DNA of 64,000 nt from Dactylorhiza incarnata (lineage: Eukaryota; Streptophyta; Magnoliopsida; Asparagales; Orchidaceae). The position numbers and the translations under genes are program-made. Where the stretch lies: NCBI GenBank assembly GCA_033032865.1, contig JAWHQI010000305.1:620001-684000 (forward strand). Direction: 5' to 3'. This document shows, one piece after another, positions 12,501-27,000 of the stretch; the stretch's first letter is position 1, and each line of letters starts with the position of its first letter. The notes beneath the pieces were generated by a model that had not been told where the DNA came from, made no database searches, and was given only the letters and a program-made list of their open reading frames with translations.

Positions 12501-15500
12501 GTTGGGATGCATTGAAGAAAGGTTTTATTGCAGGATGTAGACCTATTATAGATTTGGATGGGACTCATTTGAAGACATCAACTGGTGGAGTATTATTATG
12601 CGTTGTTGGTAATAATAACATGTTTCTTATTGCTTATGCTGTTGTTTTAAAAGAAAATACAAAGACTTGGAGGTGGTTTATTAGTCTTCTAATAGAGGAC
12701 TTGTGGATTGAAAACACCTACACATGGTCAATAATTTCAGATAAGCAGAAAGGACTAATAAAGGCAGTTAATGAGTTACGACCAAATGCGGAACATAGAT
12801 TTTGTCTGCGGCATATGTACAACAACTTCAAACAAAAAAAATAGAGGTATACAACTAAAAGATTTGCTATGGAAGGCAGCATCCGCCATTAGACTTGTAG
12901 ATTTCAATAGTGAGATGGAGAAGTTGAAAGTGTGTGACAAAAAGGCGTACGAATGGGTTAAGGAACAACATGAAAGCCATTGGGCAAAATCTCACTTTAG
13001 GACTTGGCCTAAATGTGATATGTTGCTAAATAATTTATGTGAGGCATTCAACAAAGTGATTCTAAAAGCTAGAGATAAGCCTATAATTATCATGTTGGAG
13101 ACTATAAGGGTGTTGCTCATGAAGAGGCTTCACACCCAAAGAGACAAAATTTTCAAGTTTAATGGAGATATATGCTATTCCATACAACGAACTTTAGAAA
13201 ATAACAAAAAAAATGCACATAATTACATCTTAGTATGGAATGGTCATGACAAATTTGAAATTGAAGGGTGGACGGGAGACAAATGGACGGTTGATTAGAT
13301 CAAGAAGCTGTAGTTGCAGGCGATGGGATTTAACGGGTATTCCTTGTGTGCATGCAACATCATGTATATTTTATCGGAGGGAAAATGTTGAAGACTATGT
13401 TGCCCATTGGTATAGAAAGGACATGTTTATGAGAGCATATGAACACTTGATCCCATAAAATCACATAAAGAGTGGCCGTTAGCCAATTTGAATCCAATTG
13501 TGTCATGGTGTAATATTGACAAGAAGCCCGGAAAGCCATCAAAACATGCTAGAAGAAAAGAGGAAGATGAATTATAAGGGAATAAATATGGAGTAAATAG
13601 GCATGGCATGAAGTACACATGCTCCAACTGTGGGATGAGAGGACATACCAAGAAGAGTTGTGTTGAGGCCCCCAAAAGTAAAGATACAACGGCTGATCAA
13701 AGCAACCGGTAAACACTAATTCATCTTTTCTCTTTTATCATTTTGTATTATTCGACTGTTTCTTTAATCATTTATATGTTAATATGCAGGTGAGGAGGAA
13801 AGCGTGATCGTGATCTTTATGCTTGTGGAGATGATCGTGGACGAATGAACTGTTGCTGCTATATGTTGAATGAACTGTTGTTGTAATATGAGTTGCTGTT
13901 TTTGTAATATGGGTTGCTGTTTTCTGTTATAGTTGTTGTTTTAGTACTAAAATACTTGTTGATTTCAATATGCAGTGTAATAGTTCATGCAATAGTTGCT
14001 GGATTATATTAGTTGTTTCTGTTTTTTATCTAATATGAATGAACGATTTCTATTTTTTATCATTTCTATACAAAAACTGTTAGCTATAAAAAGACATGTT
14101 AGTTGTCATGTGTGTGGAATCTGCCATATTTGCACGTGGAAGTTGCTGTAAAGACAAATTTTAACATGGACTCCCTACATTTGCACGTGGAATCAGGCAT
14201 ATAAAAATGTTCCAATGGTGTGCAAATAGGCATATAAAAAATCGGGTGCAAAATGCCAATTTAAAGAACTCGGGGTGCAAAATGCCAATTTAAAGAATTC
14301 GGGGTGCAAAATGCCAATATCTGTGATTTCAGCATAATCTGGACAAAAATGCCCCTTGAATTGAAGCCTAGGGTGCAAAGTGTCAGAGGAAAGGCAAATG
14401 GGGGGTGCAAAGTGCCTTATTTATTATTTCGGGGTGCAAAATGCCAAAATGGTGCAAATGGGGGGCGCAAAGTGCCAAAAAGCCTAAATCTAGAGGTGAA
14501 ATACTCATATATATCTCCAATCTTCTAACTAATCAATCCAAGGTACTTATACCAATCATAGATAGCTATCATGCATACTAAAATAATATATAATGTACTC
14601 TGATTTAATTTCTACTAATTCAAAATCCTCCATCTTCTAAACAATATCCTCATTGTTATATTTGTTTTCACAAAAATGGATGTCTCAATGATAGAGAATA
14701 TTTCTTAAATTATAAATTTGTTTACAATTGTCAACTTTTTTCTAATTGTGATCAAATGTTGAATTAAAGAATTTGCGGGGTGAGTTAAACATGAAAACTC
14801 CAAAGGTTTTCATGTTCTATTCTATTAAAAAACTGTTGAAGCAAACATAGTTTAATACTTAAAAACCATTCTAGGTATTGGTATCTTAATAATAAATCTA
14901 GTAGAAGCCTCAACTTCAAAATGTTTTATAGAAGGAACTCGCATGAAGAGTGAATCTTCGTGCATAATGTTTTGTAAGCGGTGATAGTACTCTAACCATC
15001 ACTGGTGTTCCCTATGCGTAGTATTCAATGGTGATAGTGGACTTCCAAAAATACATAGGAAAAAAAAAGAGGGATCATGATCCTGAGAGGGCGAAGCTTC
15101 GAATGATTGAACTAGCATCGCTGCAAAAAAAAGGTACTAGAAGGATTGGAGAGGAGTCATCTAGGTCAAAATGGAATAATGTCTACGTTTCTCACACAAC
15201 AATTCTGCCTTGGGCATTGATTAGGGCAACTGAATCAAATTTGATATATGAATCTCATAAATGGTGAAAACAAAAAGCTGAAGGTATTTGGCGACTACGA
15301 GCAGTGGATTGGTTAGAGAAAATGCAGTAGATATTGAAGATAGCAATGATATGCACTTGGGAATGTATATGCATGTGTGTAGGCACTAGGGATGCAAATT
15401 TAGCCCGGGTCCGGTTGCCCGGCCCGGGTCTGAGCCCGATTAGGCCTGAGCCCGGTTAGGCCCGGGCCAAGCCCAAGGGGGCTCACAAGACCCCCTTATT

Positions 15501-18500
15501 TGGGCAGAGCCCGGCCCGGTGCCCGTCCTGAGCCTAGGCCCTGCCAAACCCAGGGCCCGAATTAGTGGGCTCTTGCTGAGGCCACGCCCTGCATTAATTC
15601 GTTGGGGCCATGCCCCAGCATTTAATGCTGGGGCATGGCCCCAACATTTGAATGTTGGCCGCCCAGCTACCAATTGGCAGCAAGAGATTCCAAATGGCAG
15701 CTCCTGCTGCCATTTTGAGGGGAAGCCAACCAGGCTTGAGCCTGGCCCAGCCTTGCTGGGCCCAGTCTAGTAAGCTCTCCCAAACCCCTCTTTTAAAGAG
15801 AAGCTCGGGCCCGGCCTGGGCCCGGTTTGCTGGAGGCCCGAGACCGGTCTGGGTCTGCCGAACATTTTTTGCACGGCTAGTAGGCATCGGTGAAAGGACA
15901 TGAAAGTTTTCACTTTGCCACTTCCATCAGGACAGAGTGATAGACAAAATTATCCCTAAGGTTTTGTTCGTTTGGAAGGAATTCAGAGGTGGGAATTGAA
16001 ATAGGCTCAATTCCAATTCCTACGGGAATTTTGAATTGAAGTCAATTTCATTTTTTTGTTCAGCTGAAGACAAGAATTTTGTCATAGGAATTGAAATTAA
16101 TAATTGCGTTGTTTGGCTGCATGTCAGAATTCGGTGGCTGGAATTGAAATTTAAAATTTAAAACCGTTAATGAAATATCTTAACAACATCAAAATAAATT
16201 CGCTTATAATATTAAAAATAACACAAGTTCATCCACACATACAAACATACGACACACACACACACCTACACACATAGACGCATATACAAGCACACATACA
16301 CATACAAACACATCGAAACACACACACAAGCACACATACACATAAAGTTCATTCACACATACACACATACAAACACATGTTAACACACACACCAATAGAC
16401 ACATAAACACATGCACACATACACACACACATAGATAGGTGGGGGGAAGTGCGGTTCGGCCAGCCAGGTATGATGAGTGGGGGGTGTCGGTTAGGAGAAT
16501 GGGAGGGGGTTTCCACGTGAGGTTGAGGGGAAATTTGGGGAAAAGTTGGCCGGCTATGTATGGGGATAATGGGAGAGAAGTTTGGCTTAATTTTAGGAAT
16601 TAATTCCTAAAATTTAGGAGAGTGGGAGATGGCCGGTTGTTTGGGGATGAATTGGAATAATGGGTTCTATTTTTGGTAAGGTGGTTCCACGTGGGATTAA
16701 TTGGGATAGGGGGTGGCTGGTTGGAGGATTAGTGGGGAGTTAAAGGGGGAGGGCCGTCTGTTTGGATAGTGGGGGGGGGGGGGGGGGGGGGGGGGAGGGG
16801 AGTGGAGGCTAGTATTTAGGAGATGGTTCCTAAATTTTAGGAAGTGGGTTAGTAAGGTGGTGGAGGGAGTGGGGAGGTGGTTATGGAGTGGTGGAGGTGT
16901 TGCGGCTGATGGTGTCTGGTGGTGGCCGGAGATGTTTGTCGGTGGTGGTGGTGGTCTCCGGAGATGTCTTCCGGCGATCGCCGGAAAAACTAAAATGAAG
17001 TAAAATGAAATGGTGTATGGTAGTAGATCACCGGAGGTGGCCGGAGACGTTTTCCAGTGATCGACAGAGATGATATAGAGGGGATAAAGGGGCTGTTTAT
17101 TGGAGTTTTATGGATGGCAATTGGATGGTCGGGAGGGTGATGAAGCCAGCTGTTATGGTTGAGTATTGGAGGGAGGAGGAAGGGCGTGGGGAGCCGACTG
17201 TATGGGAGAAAGGCTCCTGGGCTGGAACCGGCAATGGAATGGGAGGGGGGTGATGGAGGTCGACCAAGGGAATGGAGGAGGAGGGGGGCTGATTTGGCCG
17301 GCCAAAGGTAAAGGGGGGTAGGTAAGTGATGTATTCTAAAATCGACGGAATTAATTTTAAAACATAAAAATGAGATCTTTCTCAATTTTGTGGCGCAATC
17401 GAAACTCCATGGATTATTTTAAAACGATAAGCAATTTAGGGGTCGCAAACAGTCATAAGCGCTAACATACGATCGATGATCAACAAGACTTATCATTCCA
17501 CAAGCGATAATAAGAAAAACAACAAGATTTGAAATTAACGGCAAACAGGGCTAGGTAATAAGTAGGCAAGCTCTGATACTTCAAGTGATCAAAATAAAAT
17601 TTAGGCATAAAACTAAACTTACAAAATAAGAGCAAGTTATATCTCCAGAAAGAGTTATAGTTATACCTCCCGAAACAAGATCTCAGTGCAGATTCCTCAG
17701 GGAAAATCAGCCGCAGATTCGTGTAGGAACAGTGGAAAACGGCTCGGCAAAGGCTTAAATGGAGTGGACGGTTCGACAGGGCAGGTAAAAGGCTAGTGAG
17801 AGGCGGAGGTGCGCTCAAGGAATTGCTGAGACGAGGTTTCTACCAGGTGAGTTGTTGACCTCGTCGGAAAGAAGCCCGACAAGATCGACGCTAGCAGGAA
17901 TAGGCGGATCGAGTGCTGGACGGGTCGTTTCCTGCGACTGGAAGGGAAGAGCATGTCAGAAAGGTTGGCGGAGCTGCAGCGAATGGTTTCCTGGATGCTC
18001 GTCGGAGCAATAGGGGCGCTCGCCGGCGGTTTCAGGACAGACGGAGCTGATTGGGAATGGGAACGGGAGGAGCTAGGCGAGGAGGGCGGTGATCGGGCTG
18101 GGTAACCGAAAAACAGACACAAACTCTGTTTTCCGATTTTTCCCAAGCTGATTCTCACAAGGGACCTGACAGCTTTTATAAAGGCAGGGCAGAGTTTTTA
18201 TTTTATTTCATGCTTCTGTTTTATTTTTTTTCTGAAAGTTTCAATGATATTAAAGAGTATTAAATGGGGGGGGGGGATGTCAGAGGTTGGATTAACCGGC
18301 TATTAAAAATTTTTCTTTTTGGATTTATTACATACTTTTAATGAGAATAAAGAGAGAACTTCAAAGGTTTCAAAGAAATGACTCTTGGAATGTGAACTTA
18401 TGAAGGAGGCTTTAATTTAAAACTCAAGGGATTCTCAAAGCATTTTAATAATGCTGAAATTAAATTAAATATTTTAATTTATAAAATATTTAATTTCAGA

Positions 18501-20503
18501 ATATTAAAATATTAACATAAAATACTTAATTTTAATATATTTTCATAAGCTTGTCATAATCATTACCTAGCCTAATTTGACGGACCTGTTTATTCATGAT
18601 CATATTGGGCGGTCACTCCAATAAGTCGTACAAACAAAAACGGGCGCGGGTAATAAGCGCGGTACAAACGCACAAATACACCTACATAAACAACATTTGC
18701 GGCACTAATAAAAATGTGGGGAATAAAAGTAAAACATGATGCGACTCAGGATGCATCAGTAAGCCCAGGCTTCGCACCCGGGATCGACTTCAGCACCGAA
18801 ATGACCAAGGGATTGGCTTCAACACTCAATCCTTCAATACCCCTAAATGAGAGCCCTCACCTTCTATTTATAGACTCTAGGGGGCAATGGACGACTATGA
18901 TTGGTCGATCGTCCCGAATAAAAAATACATAAAAATACAACTCTTAAGGAACACCTACTGCTGCATCATACAGGAACATACAATTTTAAAGAGCAAAGCA
19001 TGTACGAAAGCATACAAATATTTATTGAAATGTAAATGTGAAAACAATATGTTAGACCAAGGTGGACTTAGGCCAAGATGGAGTTCACGGCTTCAATTTA
19101 TATATGAATGGTCTACTCCTACCTCATTCATGCCCACCATCTTCCATAGACCATGGGATGGGACCATGGAAACAAGAGAGAACGAGAAAATGGATGAAGA
19201 AGAAGAAATTTGACAAAGCCCAACAAAAATCTTGGGACATGGGAAGCAGGCTCTTAATTCCGTCGAGAGTTGAGACGGCTTCAACTTTGAATAAAGCTTG
19301 ATAATGAAAAATCTGCCAGCTGGAAACCCCTGCTTCATCCTGCTATTAGGATTCGAATGCTCCATGGACAGCCACCTTCCAGCCACTGGAGAAGAGAAGA
19401 TGTGTTGCCGTCGCCGGAGAAGAAGCACTCGAGTTGTCTCTCGCCCGAGAAGGATATGTAGCGGTCGTCTTTTTCAGACAAGCAGAAGAGAAGGGATTTA
19501 AAGGTGCGTGTGTCGAGCGAGAATAAGAAAACAGAGGGACTCGTTCTCGCCGCCGGAGGAGAGGAACGTCGCCTGCCATCGCCAGAGAAGTAGTGGAGGA
19601 AAGGGGAAAAATCTTGCCGGCAAAAGGAGAGGAACTGGCGTCGCCTTCGGTCGCGCGGGAGGGCAGGCGGAACTGCAAATTCTCAGACCTCTTGAGGTCG
19701 GAATTGGGGAGGGGGAAAATGACCTAGTATCAATTCTTATGGAATTGAATTCAATTACAATACCTACCGAATTTTAGGAGCGCCGAACAACGAAATTAGA
19801 ATTGGGAGCCCAATTTCAATTCCTTTCCACCAACTCCGCCCAAACGAACGGACCGTAAAGGTAACAAAATAAAAAAAATGCGTCATTGAGCGTCGAGTCT
19901 AAAATTCCTTTAATCAGCAATGTGAACGGAGAATCATAGAGGAAATTCTATAAATGCTAAAAATGATGCTATGCAAATTTTGTTGCATAAAGAACAAGAA
20001 AGAATTTTGTTTTTTGGCATAAAAATAATAAATATTTTTTCCCGTTTCATTTAATAACAAAATAATACAAATTATTGATAATTTTCTATTTCTCTAGGTA
20101 TTTTATAAAAAAATGTCTAAGGATGAGAAACATGCCTAAGACTTCAAGCTTCAAATCTCTAAGCATTGTTGCATGTACACATAATCTAGTGATATCTTGA
20201 GACTGAATCAATAAAAATACAAATATGAGTATGAGTCTGTTTGGGAGAGCTGCTGCGGATTGAGAAGTTGCTGATTGAACAGAGCTCTTTAGACAGAGCT
20301 CTTTGAGGAGCTGTTTTGAAAAGCTGCAGTCTGTTTGGATGGTCTGTGGATAAGCGCTGATTGAACAGAGCTCTTTCAAATAAAACTGTTTGGTAGAACA
20401 GCTTATTGAGAGCTGTTTTTTTTAAACGAAAATATTAATATATATTATTCTCAAACATTAAAACATATCAATAAAAATACACACAAATCACACACCTATT
20501 CAA

Positions 20504-20552
<49 letters not shown>

Positions 20553-20553
20553 T

Positions 20554-20584
<31 letters not shown>

Positions 20585-20752
20585 AACACACACACACATA
20601 CACAAACAATCATTCAAAAACACACACACATTTTCAAACACACACACAAACATATATATACATACAAGCACATATATACACATTCAAACACACACACACA
20701 TCCACATCCAAACACACACAAATCACACACCTATTCAAACATACACACACAA

Positions 20753-20801
<49 letters not shown>

Positions 20802-21032
20802 TACACAAACAATCATTCAAAAACACACACACACATTTTCAAACACACACACATCCACATCCAAACACACACAAATCACACACACCTATTCAAACATACA
20901 CACACAAACACCCAAACACACACAAACATACAAACACACACAAATCAACACACACACACACATCCACATCCAAACACACACAAATCACACGCACCTATTC
21001 AAACACACAAACACACACACACACACAAACAT

Positions 21033-21063
<31 letters not shown>

Positions 21064-24000
21064 TACACAAACAATCATTCAAACACACACACACACATTT
21101 TCAAACACACACACAAACATATATATACATACAAGCACATATATACACATTCAAACACACACAAATCAACACACTATAAACATCCCAATATAACACAGAA
21201 AAATCCTATCAAAATTGGTACCTTTTGGGCATGAATTGTTTGAAGATCTATAGTTTTCTGATATCAGGTAACTATTTTTTCATATGCGCAACTCATAGCA
21301 AGAACAGCTAATGCCAACAAACAACAATAGGGAAACGACAAAAGAATTGTTCATGATTTGAATCTCCTATTATTATACCACCATATGATCGGAAGTATCT
21401 CTCACGGAGAACCACGCCACCATTAAAAAGCTCAATACAAGCACGGGAATAAGGAATAGAAATAATAGCAGAAATTACGCTGAGGAGATGAATCGCAGTC
21501 GGAGCTAGGGCTTCGAAAGGGGAAGAAGATCTGCTCGCCAGAGATCGGGAGGAGATCTGCGATGTCGCCGGAGTCCTGGAGAGACCGTTGCTGTCGCCGG
21601 AGAGGTGGAGAAGGCTGTCGATCCAGTCGTCGGAGAAGGGGAAGAGGATTGCGCGCAGGGAGAAGGGCTCGGGCGAGGACTCGTCGAGGGATTGCAGAGA
21701 GCGGCATTTTTTCTCTACACGGGAGCGATTACGGGAGAGCTGAACGCGGGAGGGGCAGCTTCCGAAAAAGACCTAAAACCGCGATTTATCATCCGCGATT
21801 TTTAAAGAGCGGGCATTCCCAAACAGGATAAAATCAGCTCCAGCGGATGGAATATAGTTTTTCCATCCGCTGGAGCTGTCCCAAACAGAGTCTATGTAAA
21901 ACATCGAACGTTCATATCCAAGGAAACAATTTCTCCACTGGCACATAAATAGAAGGGAAGGAATCAATTTCTCCACTGGCACATAAATAGAAGGGAATAA
22001 CATTCATTACCAACTTATAACAAAATCTGAAAGTATGTTAATTTATGCAGTATGGTTTCGACAAGAGGGAACATTTTTTCTATATAAGAATTGCATATAT
22101 CTATTATCTATTTTTAACAGGTTAGCTGCAAAGTACATATTATGTGCTCTACCATGACTTCCATATCTTATTTCAAAAATGTTTGGCGATGGGATTTAGA
22201 TTTAGGTAATTCTAAGAAAAATCTTTAACAACCAACAAAGATTATATTGATTTATATGTATAGCTAAAAAAAACTCATTTTTTTGCAGATATTATAATAA
22301 GATTCTACTTCATTATGGTTAAGGCAGCGTGAAAGCAAGGTATACACATGCAACGGGTGCAATAGTTTACCCAAAAAATAGACATGAGAATAACAATATA
22401 TGTGAGCCGTTCAAAGTATGATCTTGATGCTTGAACTTTAAACATTTTTTTATAAGAACTATGATACTGGATACTGGTTTTTTTACTATTCCATGAAACT
22501 AGATAAATACAAGCAGATGACTTTCTTTTGGACATAGAATAGTTGTTTCCACAGACTAGCAGGATGAGCAAACTTCATTCTAAAAATGCAGAATCATTCA
22601 CATGCCTTCAATAGAAAGTACAATCATCAAAATAAATATCATCTGGGACTAAATCAGTATAATGTGCTAATTAACATTTGCATAATGAATCTCAACTGAC
22701 CATATTGAATTGTTAACATCACAATGATTTGGATGACCTGAAACTCCGTAACTATCAAATGTAATTACCTGAGAAAGCCAAAAAAAAGGTACTAGCAAAC
22801 ATTGAATGAAAATATCTAAAAATACATGTTGGAATATTAGAGAAAAATAGAAAGTTGTATTTAGTTATCCCTCAAAGGGGGTATTTAAAAGGACAACAAG
22901 GACTTACAAACTTCAAAACAACAATATGGGATTAAACTCCATAAAGGACTCTAATAATGTGATAACTTCAACACTCCCTCTCAAGTTGGAGGGGAAACTT
23001 TCAGCTTGAAAACATCAATTAAAGGTAATGGAGGTAGGCCAAGTGAGACAAATCATCAGACGGGTCATTGGAGAAAAAACGTCGAAGATAATCCATCGGG
23101 ATAATCCGCACAAAGGGCGGTCCCACGCGACACGGTCCCGCACGACACAAACTCACACAACACAACACACTGGAATACAAGTCAACAGACGGGCCACCGG
23201 GGACATAAACTCACACGACACAACCCGATGGACACAAGGTCAACCAACAAAGACAATACCACATACCAATAAAAAAAATTGGGGAGACACAAACACAAAG
23301 TACAAGCCTGGAGGATCGTGTGAGACTAAGGCGAGAGTTGAGAACTACCATCTGAGTCGCCTTCGTCCCAAACAGTCCTCACATGACACACGTGCAAGAA
23401 GGCATAACAACAAAACACTACACTAACAACCAAGCAAAGACATTTAAATACACATAAAAAACGACCAAACCATCACACCCAGGAAGGGGTCGCAGCAGCT
23501 GGACTTGATTGGAACAAGAGATGCAACATCTGGAATCGTCGGAAAACACGAGCAGCATCTATATTTGTAGCAGCGGAGTGGCAAAGCCGGAACACAACAA
23601 CAGAAAGAGATGTCGTGGATCAGGAGCTGCCAAGGAGAACCATCGAGTCGCACAAGACGAGGTCTGTGACAGGAACAACACAGGAACGCCGAATGAAGCA
23701 CTGCCAGTGTGTAGGAAGTTGATGTCGAGGATGCGCGGATACACGCAGGAAGCCGCACAGTCCACAACCTACGGCAAGACAAATTGACGGTGGGCGAGTA
23801 CACCAACGAAGTCCTAGTCCTTCAGTCTCGCCTCGACCTCCGAGAAGACGATGACATGACCGTCTCCCGTTATCTGAACGGGCTACGTTATTCCATTAGA
23901 GACCAGCTAGAGTTATTTGATTACAAGGATTTAGGAGAGATATCGAGCAGTGCTCGGAGAGTGGAGGCCTCACAAAACGATCAACCGCAGTCAGATCTAC

Positions 24001-27000
24001 TGATAGATCTACATCGAGTGTCACCACCACTACCACGGCCAGGATCTCGGATTCCCGTCACCCTTCCATCCCTACCGGGACTCCGACCCCATCCACTACC
24101 TCTTCCAAGGGTAAGGAGATTATTGGGGCTAAGCCCAACACTGGAGTATTCTGATGCTTCAAGTGTATGGAACCTGGGCACAAATCATCTGAGTGCCCAC
24201 GACGCCACTTCGTCGTTATTATCGATTCTCCTGATGGACGAGAGTCTGAGTATGGAGTTTACGTAAATGAGTTGCAGCCTGAGCACGAGCATGAGTCTAA
24301 GGATGTCATAGAAGTGGAAGGCGAACACGCCGAACACTTAGTCTGCGTCTTACGTTATAGTTTGATCACCCCTAGTGAGTCTATGGAGGATGACCATAAA
24401 AGACACGATATTTTCCGCACTACTGCACACATACAGGGACAATTCTGTTTTATTATCATCGATAGTGACAGGATGGAGAATTTCGTCTCTCAACGTATTG
24501 TCGACACATTAGGGCTTAAGACGCATTCGTTAAAACAACCCTACAACTTATCTGGGGTCAATAGTCATTTGAATAAGCTTGTTACCCATTATTGCCTAGT
24601 AGAGTTTTCTATAGAGAGCACGTATTCAGATAGTATGTTATGTCATGTCGCTGCCATGGATGTCTGTCACATCCTATTAGGGCGATCTTGGCAGTACGAT
24701 CGGCATGTCATGCACGATGGCACGAGGAACTATCATTCCTTCGAGCACAAGGGACGTAAGGTTGTTCTTCTTCCCCAGAAGAATTGTCTTATTCCCACGG
24801 CACGTGAGGGGACCTCTACGTTTTCTAGTTCACCTTCTAGTGACTCCACCACACTACTGCTTATCGCACTCACGCCTGAACCCCCGCCCCATGAAGTACC
24901 TCGTGGTCCAGGTGAGTCGCTCACCCCGCATTTATTGATTCCCGATGTGCCACCGGATATTTCCCAACTATTTAATGTTATATCTGTTGACCACTCATTC
25001 CATACACCGCACTCCGTCGATTTCATATTCAGAGACTGCACCTTATTTTCACCTTACTATCATTTGGAGATAGATAGATTTGTAGAATGGCGCCAAGGTA
25101 TTAAAAAAATTCTATCATATTTTTTGGACACCTTATGGGGTCGAAAGAGAATCAAGCTCGAATTTAGCAGCTCGTATCACACTCTGATCGATAAACCGAC
25201 CAAGATCTTTAATTGGAGTTTGAGAAACATTCTTAGGCGTTTAAGTGAGGCGAATCTGACGCATGAGGCTCTTGTACCTCCACAAGCAAAATCCACAAAT
25301 AATAATTCTAAAAATCGCTCTCTTAATATATCTCATTTCGAGATTATCTGTGTTGCTCCATCCACCTGACCGCCAACATATCATTCTACGAACGTATTCC
25401 ATTCGATGCGCAAGCTTATATTAATTATTTAAAGGAACTGCATAAAATTATTGCTAACGAATTGCGAGCAACCTTTGAAAATTATAAATTCATGGTCGGT
25501 CGTTATCGCCGTGAGTTGTACTTTTCAAGAGGAGATTGGGTGTTTGATTGTTGCAGGAGGTTTTGTCCTTTTCAAATTCAAAAGTGTATCGAGCCACCTG
25601 TCCAAGCCCCAGACATACCACCCGGTTCAACACCAGCGACGACATCAGATCTCTCTGGTGCCAGTATTTACGAGTTCTCGTCGGGGTCGAGCTCTTACAA
25701 CACCGGGGGAATTGATGCATCCTTCGTGGCATCCAAAATAGCATGACGTCATCATACGTCGCAGATTTTTATTATGCATTTATTTATCGTGTATTTCTTT
25801 CGTCGTACACCTGCTTTGTTAGAAGTTGTTCGGCTCGTCGGTCTGACCACCCGATGAAACCTTAAATAAAAGGCCCGATATTTTAGGGTAGTTAGGACGA
25901 GAAAAGGCAAGCTCGGATTTATTTAAGAACACATAAATCTATATATTCATTAAAAAGAATCAATAAAGAGGAATTAGAATCTTTGAAAAGGAATCACAAA
26001 ATATTTATTAGCTGTTGTAAATGAAGAATTGAAAATATTAATATTGGAAAGAAATTATAATCAACATTTGGAAAGTTAAAACTTTGGAAAGATAAAATTT
26101 GGAAAGAAAGTGTTGTCATCTCCCTGTCATGGAAAAGGTTGCCGCCTACAAAAGCAAACCTCGGGGGAAGAGAAAAGGAGAGACCGGGTTATACAGGGGG
26201 AACGAAACCATCGTCCCTCTGAAGTACCAGCAACCACGCTCGCAATCCACCTCCTCCCTATTTCTTCCCCGGTCGAAACCCTGCAGTCAACCTCAACCGC
26301 ACCGACGAACTCTGGAAGACCATCAGTTCGCCAGACGTTCCTCTTTCGGTCGCACGCTGCTCGTACCCATCATCGTGGAACAGCGCCGGCACCACCAAAG
26401 ATCTTCAGCGCCCGCCTCCATCTGCTCAGTCGTCGTCGACTACCCTACTTAACTCTGACGACCTCTCTGGTTCCGTCTTCGTTCGTTGACGTCGACGACG
26501 ATGAACTTCTTCCGTCAACTGACAGAGGCCTCCCGATCATTCCTTGCGACCACTGAAGTTGAACTGGGTCAGTCCCTGCATAATTAACCCCTATCCTTGC
26601 TCTTTCCTTAACTAAATTTTATGCGTTCTAATTAAATAATACAAGCTTGCCTTTGATCGTTCGTATGACCTTAATTTCCGCTATTTCATAAATTATTGTT
26701 GTGGTTTATGCTTGTGTTCGTACGAATCCCGCTACGGATTTGTTCGCTAGGCGCTCGAGGAATTTTAAAAAAATAACGATTAACGGTTTCGCTGAAGTGT
26801 ATCGTTAAGAGTAGTTTTACGCGCCACAAAAAATTTGATTTGGCCACCCGGCTCCTGTTTGAAATTAAAATCCTACTATTATTTTATCACGAATAAAATA
26901 TTTTTTTTTTAAAATATCTATTTAAAATATATATATATGTGCTTATAAAATATCTATTTTTAAAAAAACATAACCCTAGGTTACATCAAAGAAGGAGAAC

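Larger units (their letters stand above)
15960..19854. mobile_element. Large PIF-like element, same end family as 36541-37805
   Basis: The ends GGTTTTGTTCGTTTGG and CCAAACGAACGGACC are imperfect inverted repeats. TAA precedes the left end and TAA lies one base after the right end. Subterminal AATTCC/GGAATT-rich sequence matches the element at 36541-37805 on both sides. The interior holds a CA microsatellite, a 25-base G run, GC-rich gene-like sequence and a nested LTR-like block (about 17390-19000). I saw no transposase. Confidence 0.65.

Noticed and set aside
15028..15267. 79-residue basic frame
   Set aside because: No family similarity, no splice or promoter context, lies in intronic DNA.
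15440..15903. Several overlapping frames in GC-rich DNA
   Set aside because: They lie inside the hAT element and have no similarity; both strands are open because of base composition.
16204..16428. Cys/Val-rich frames over CA repeats, also at 20468-20816
   Set aside because: Translations of microsatellites.
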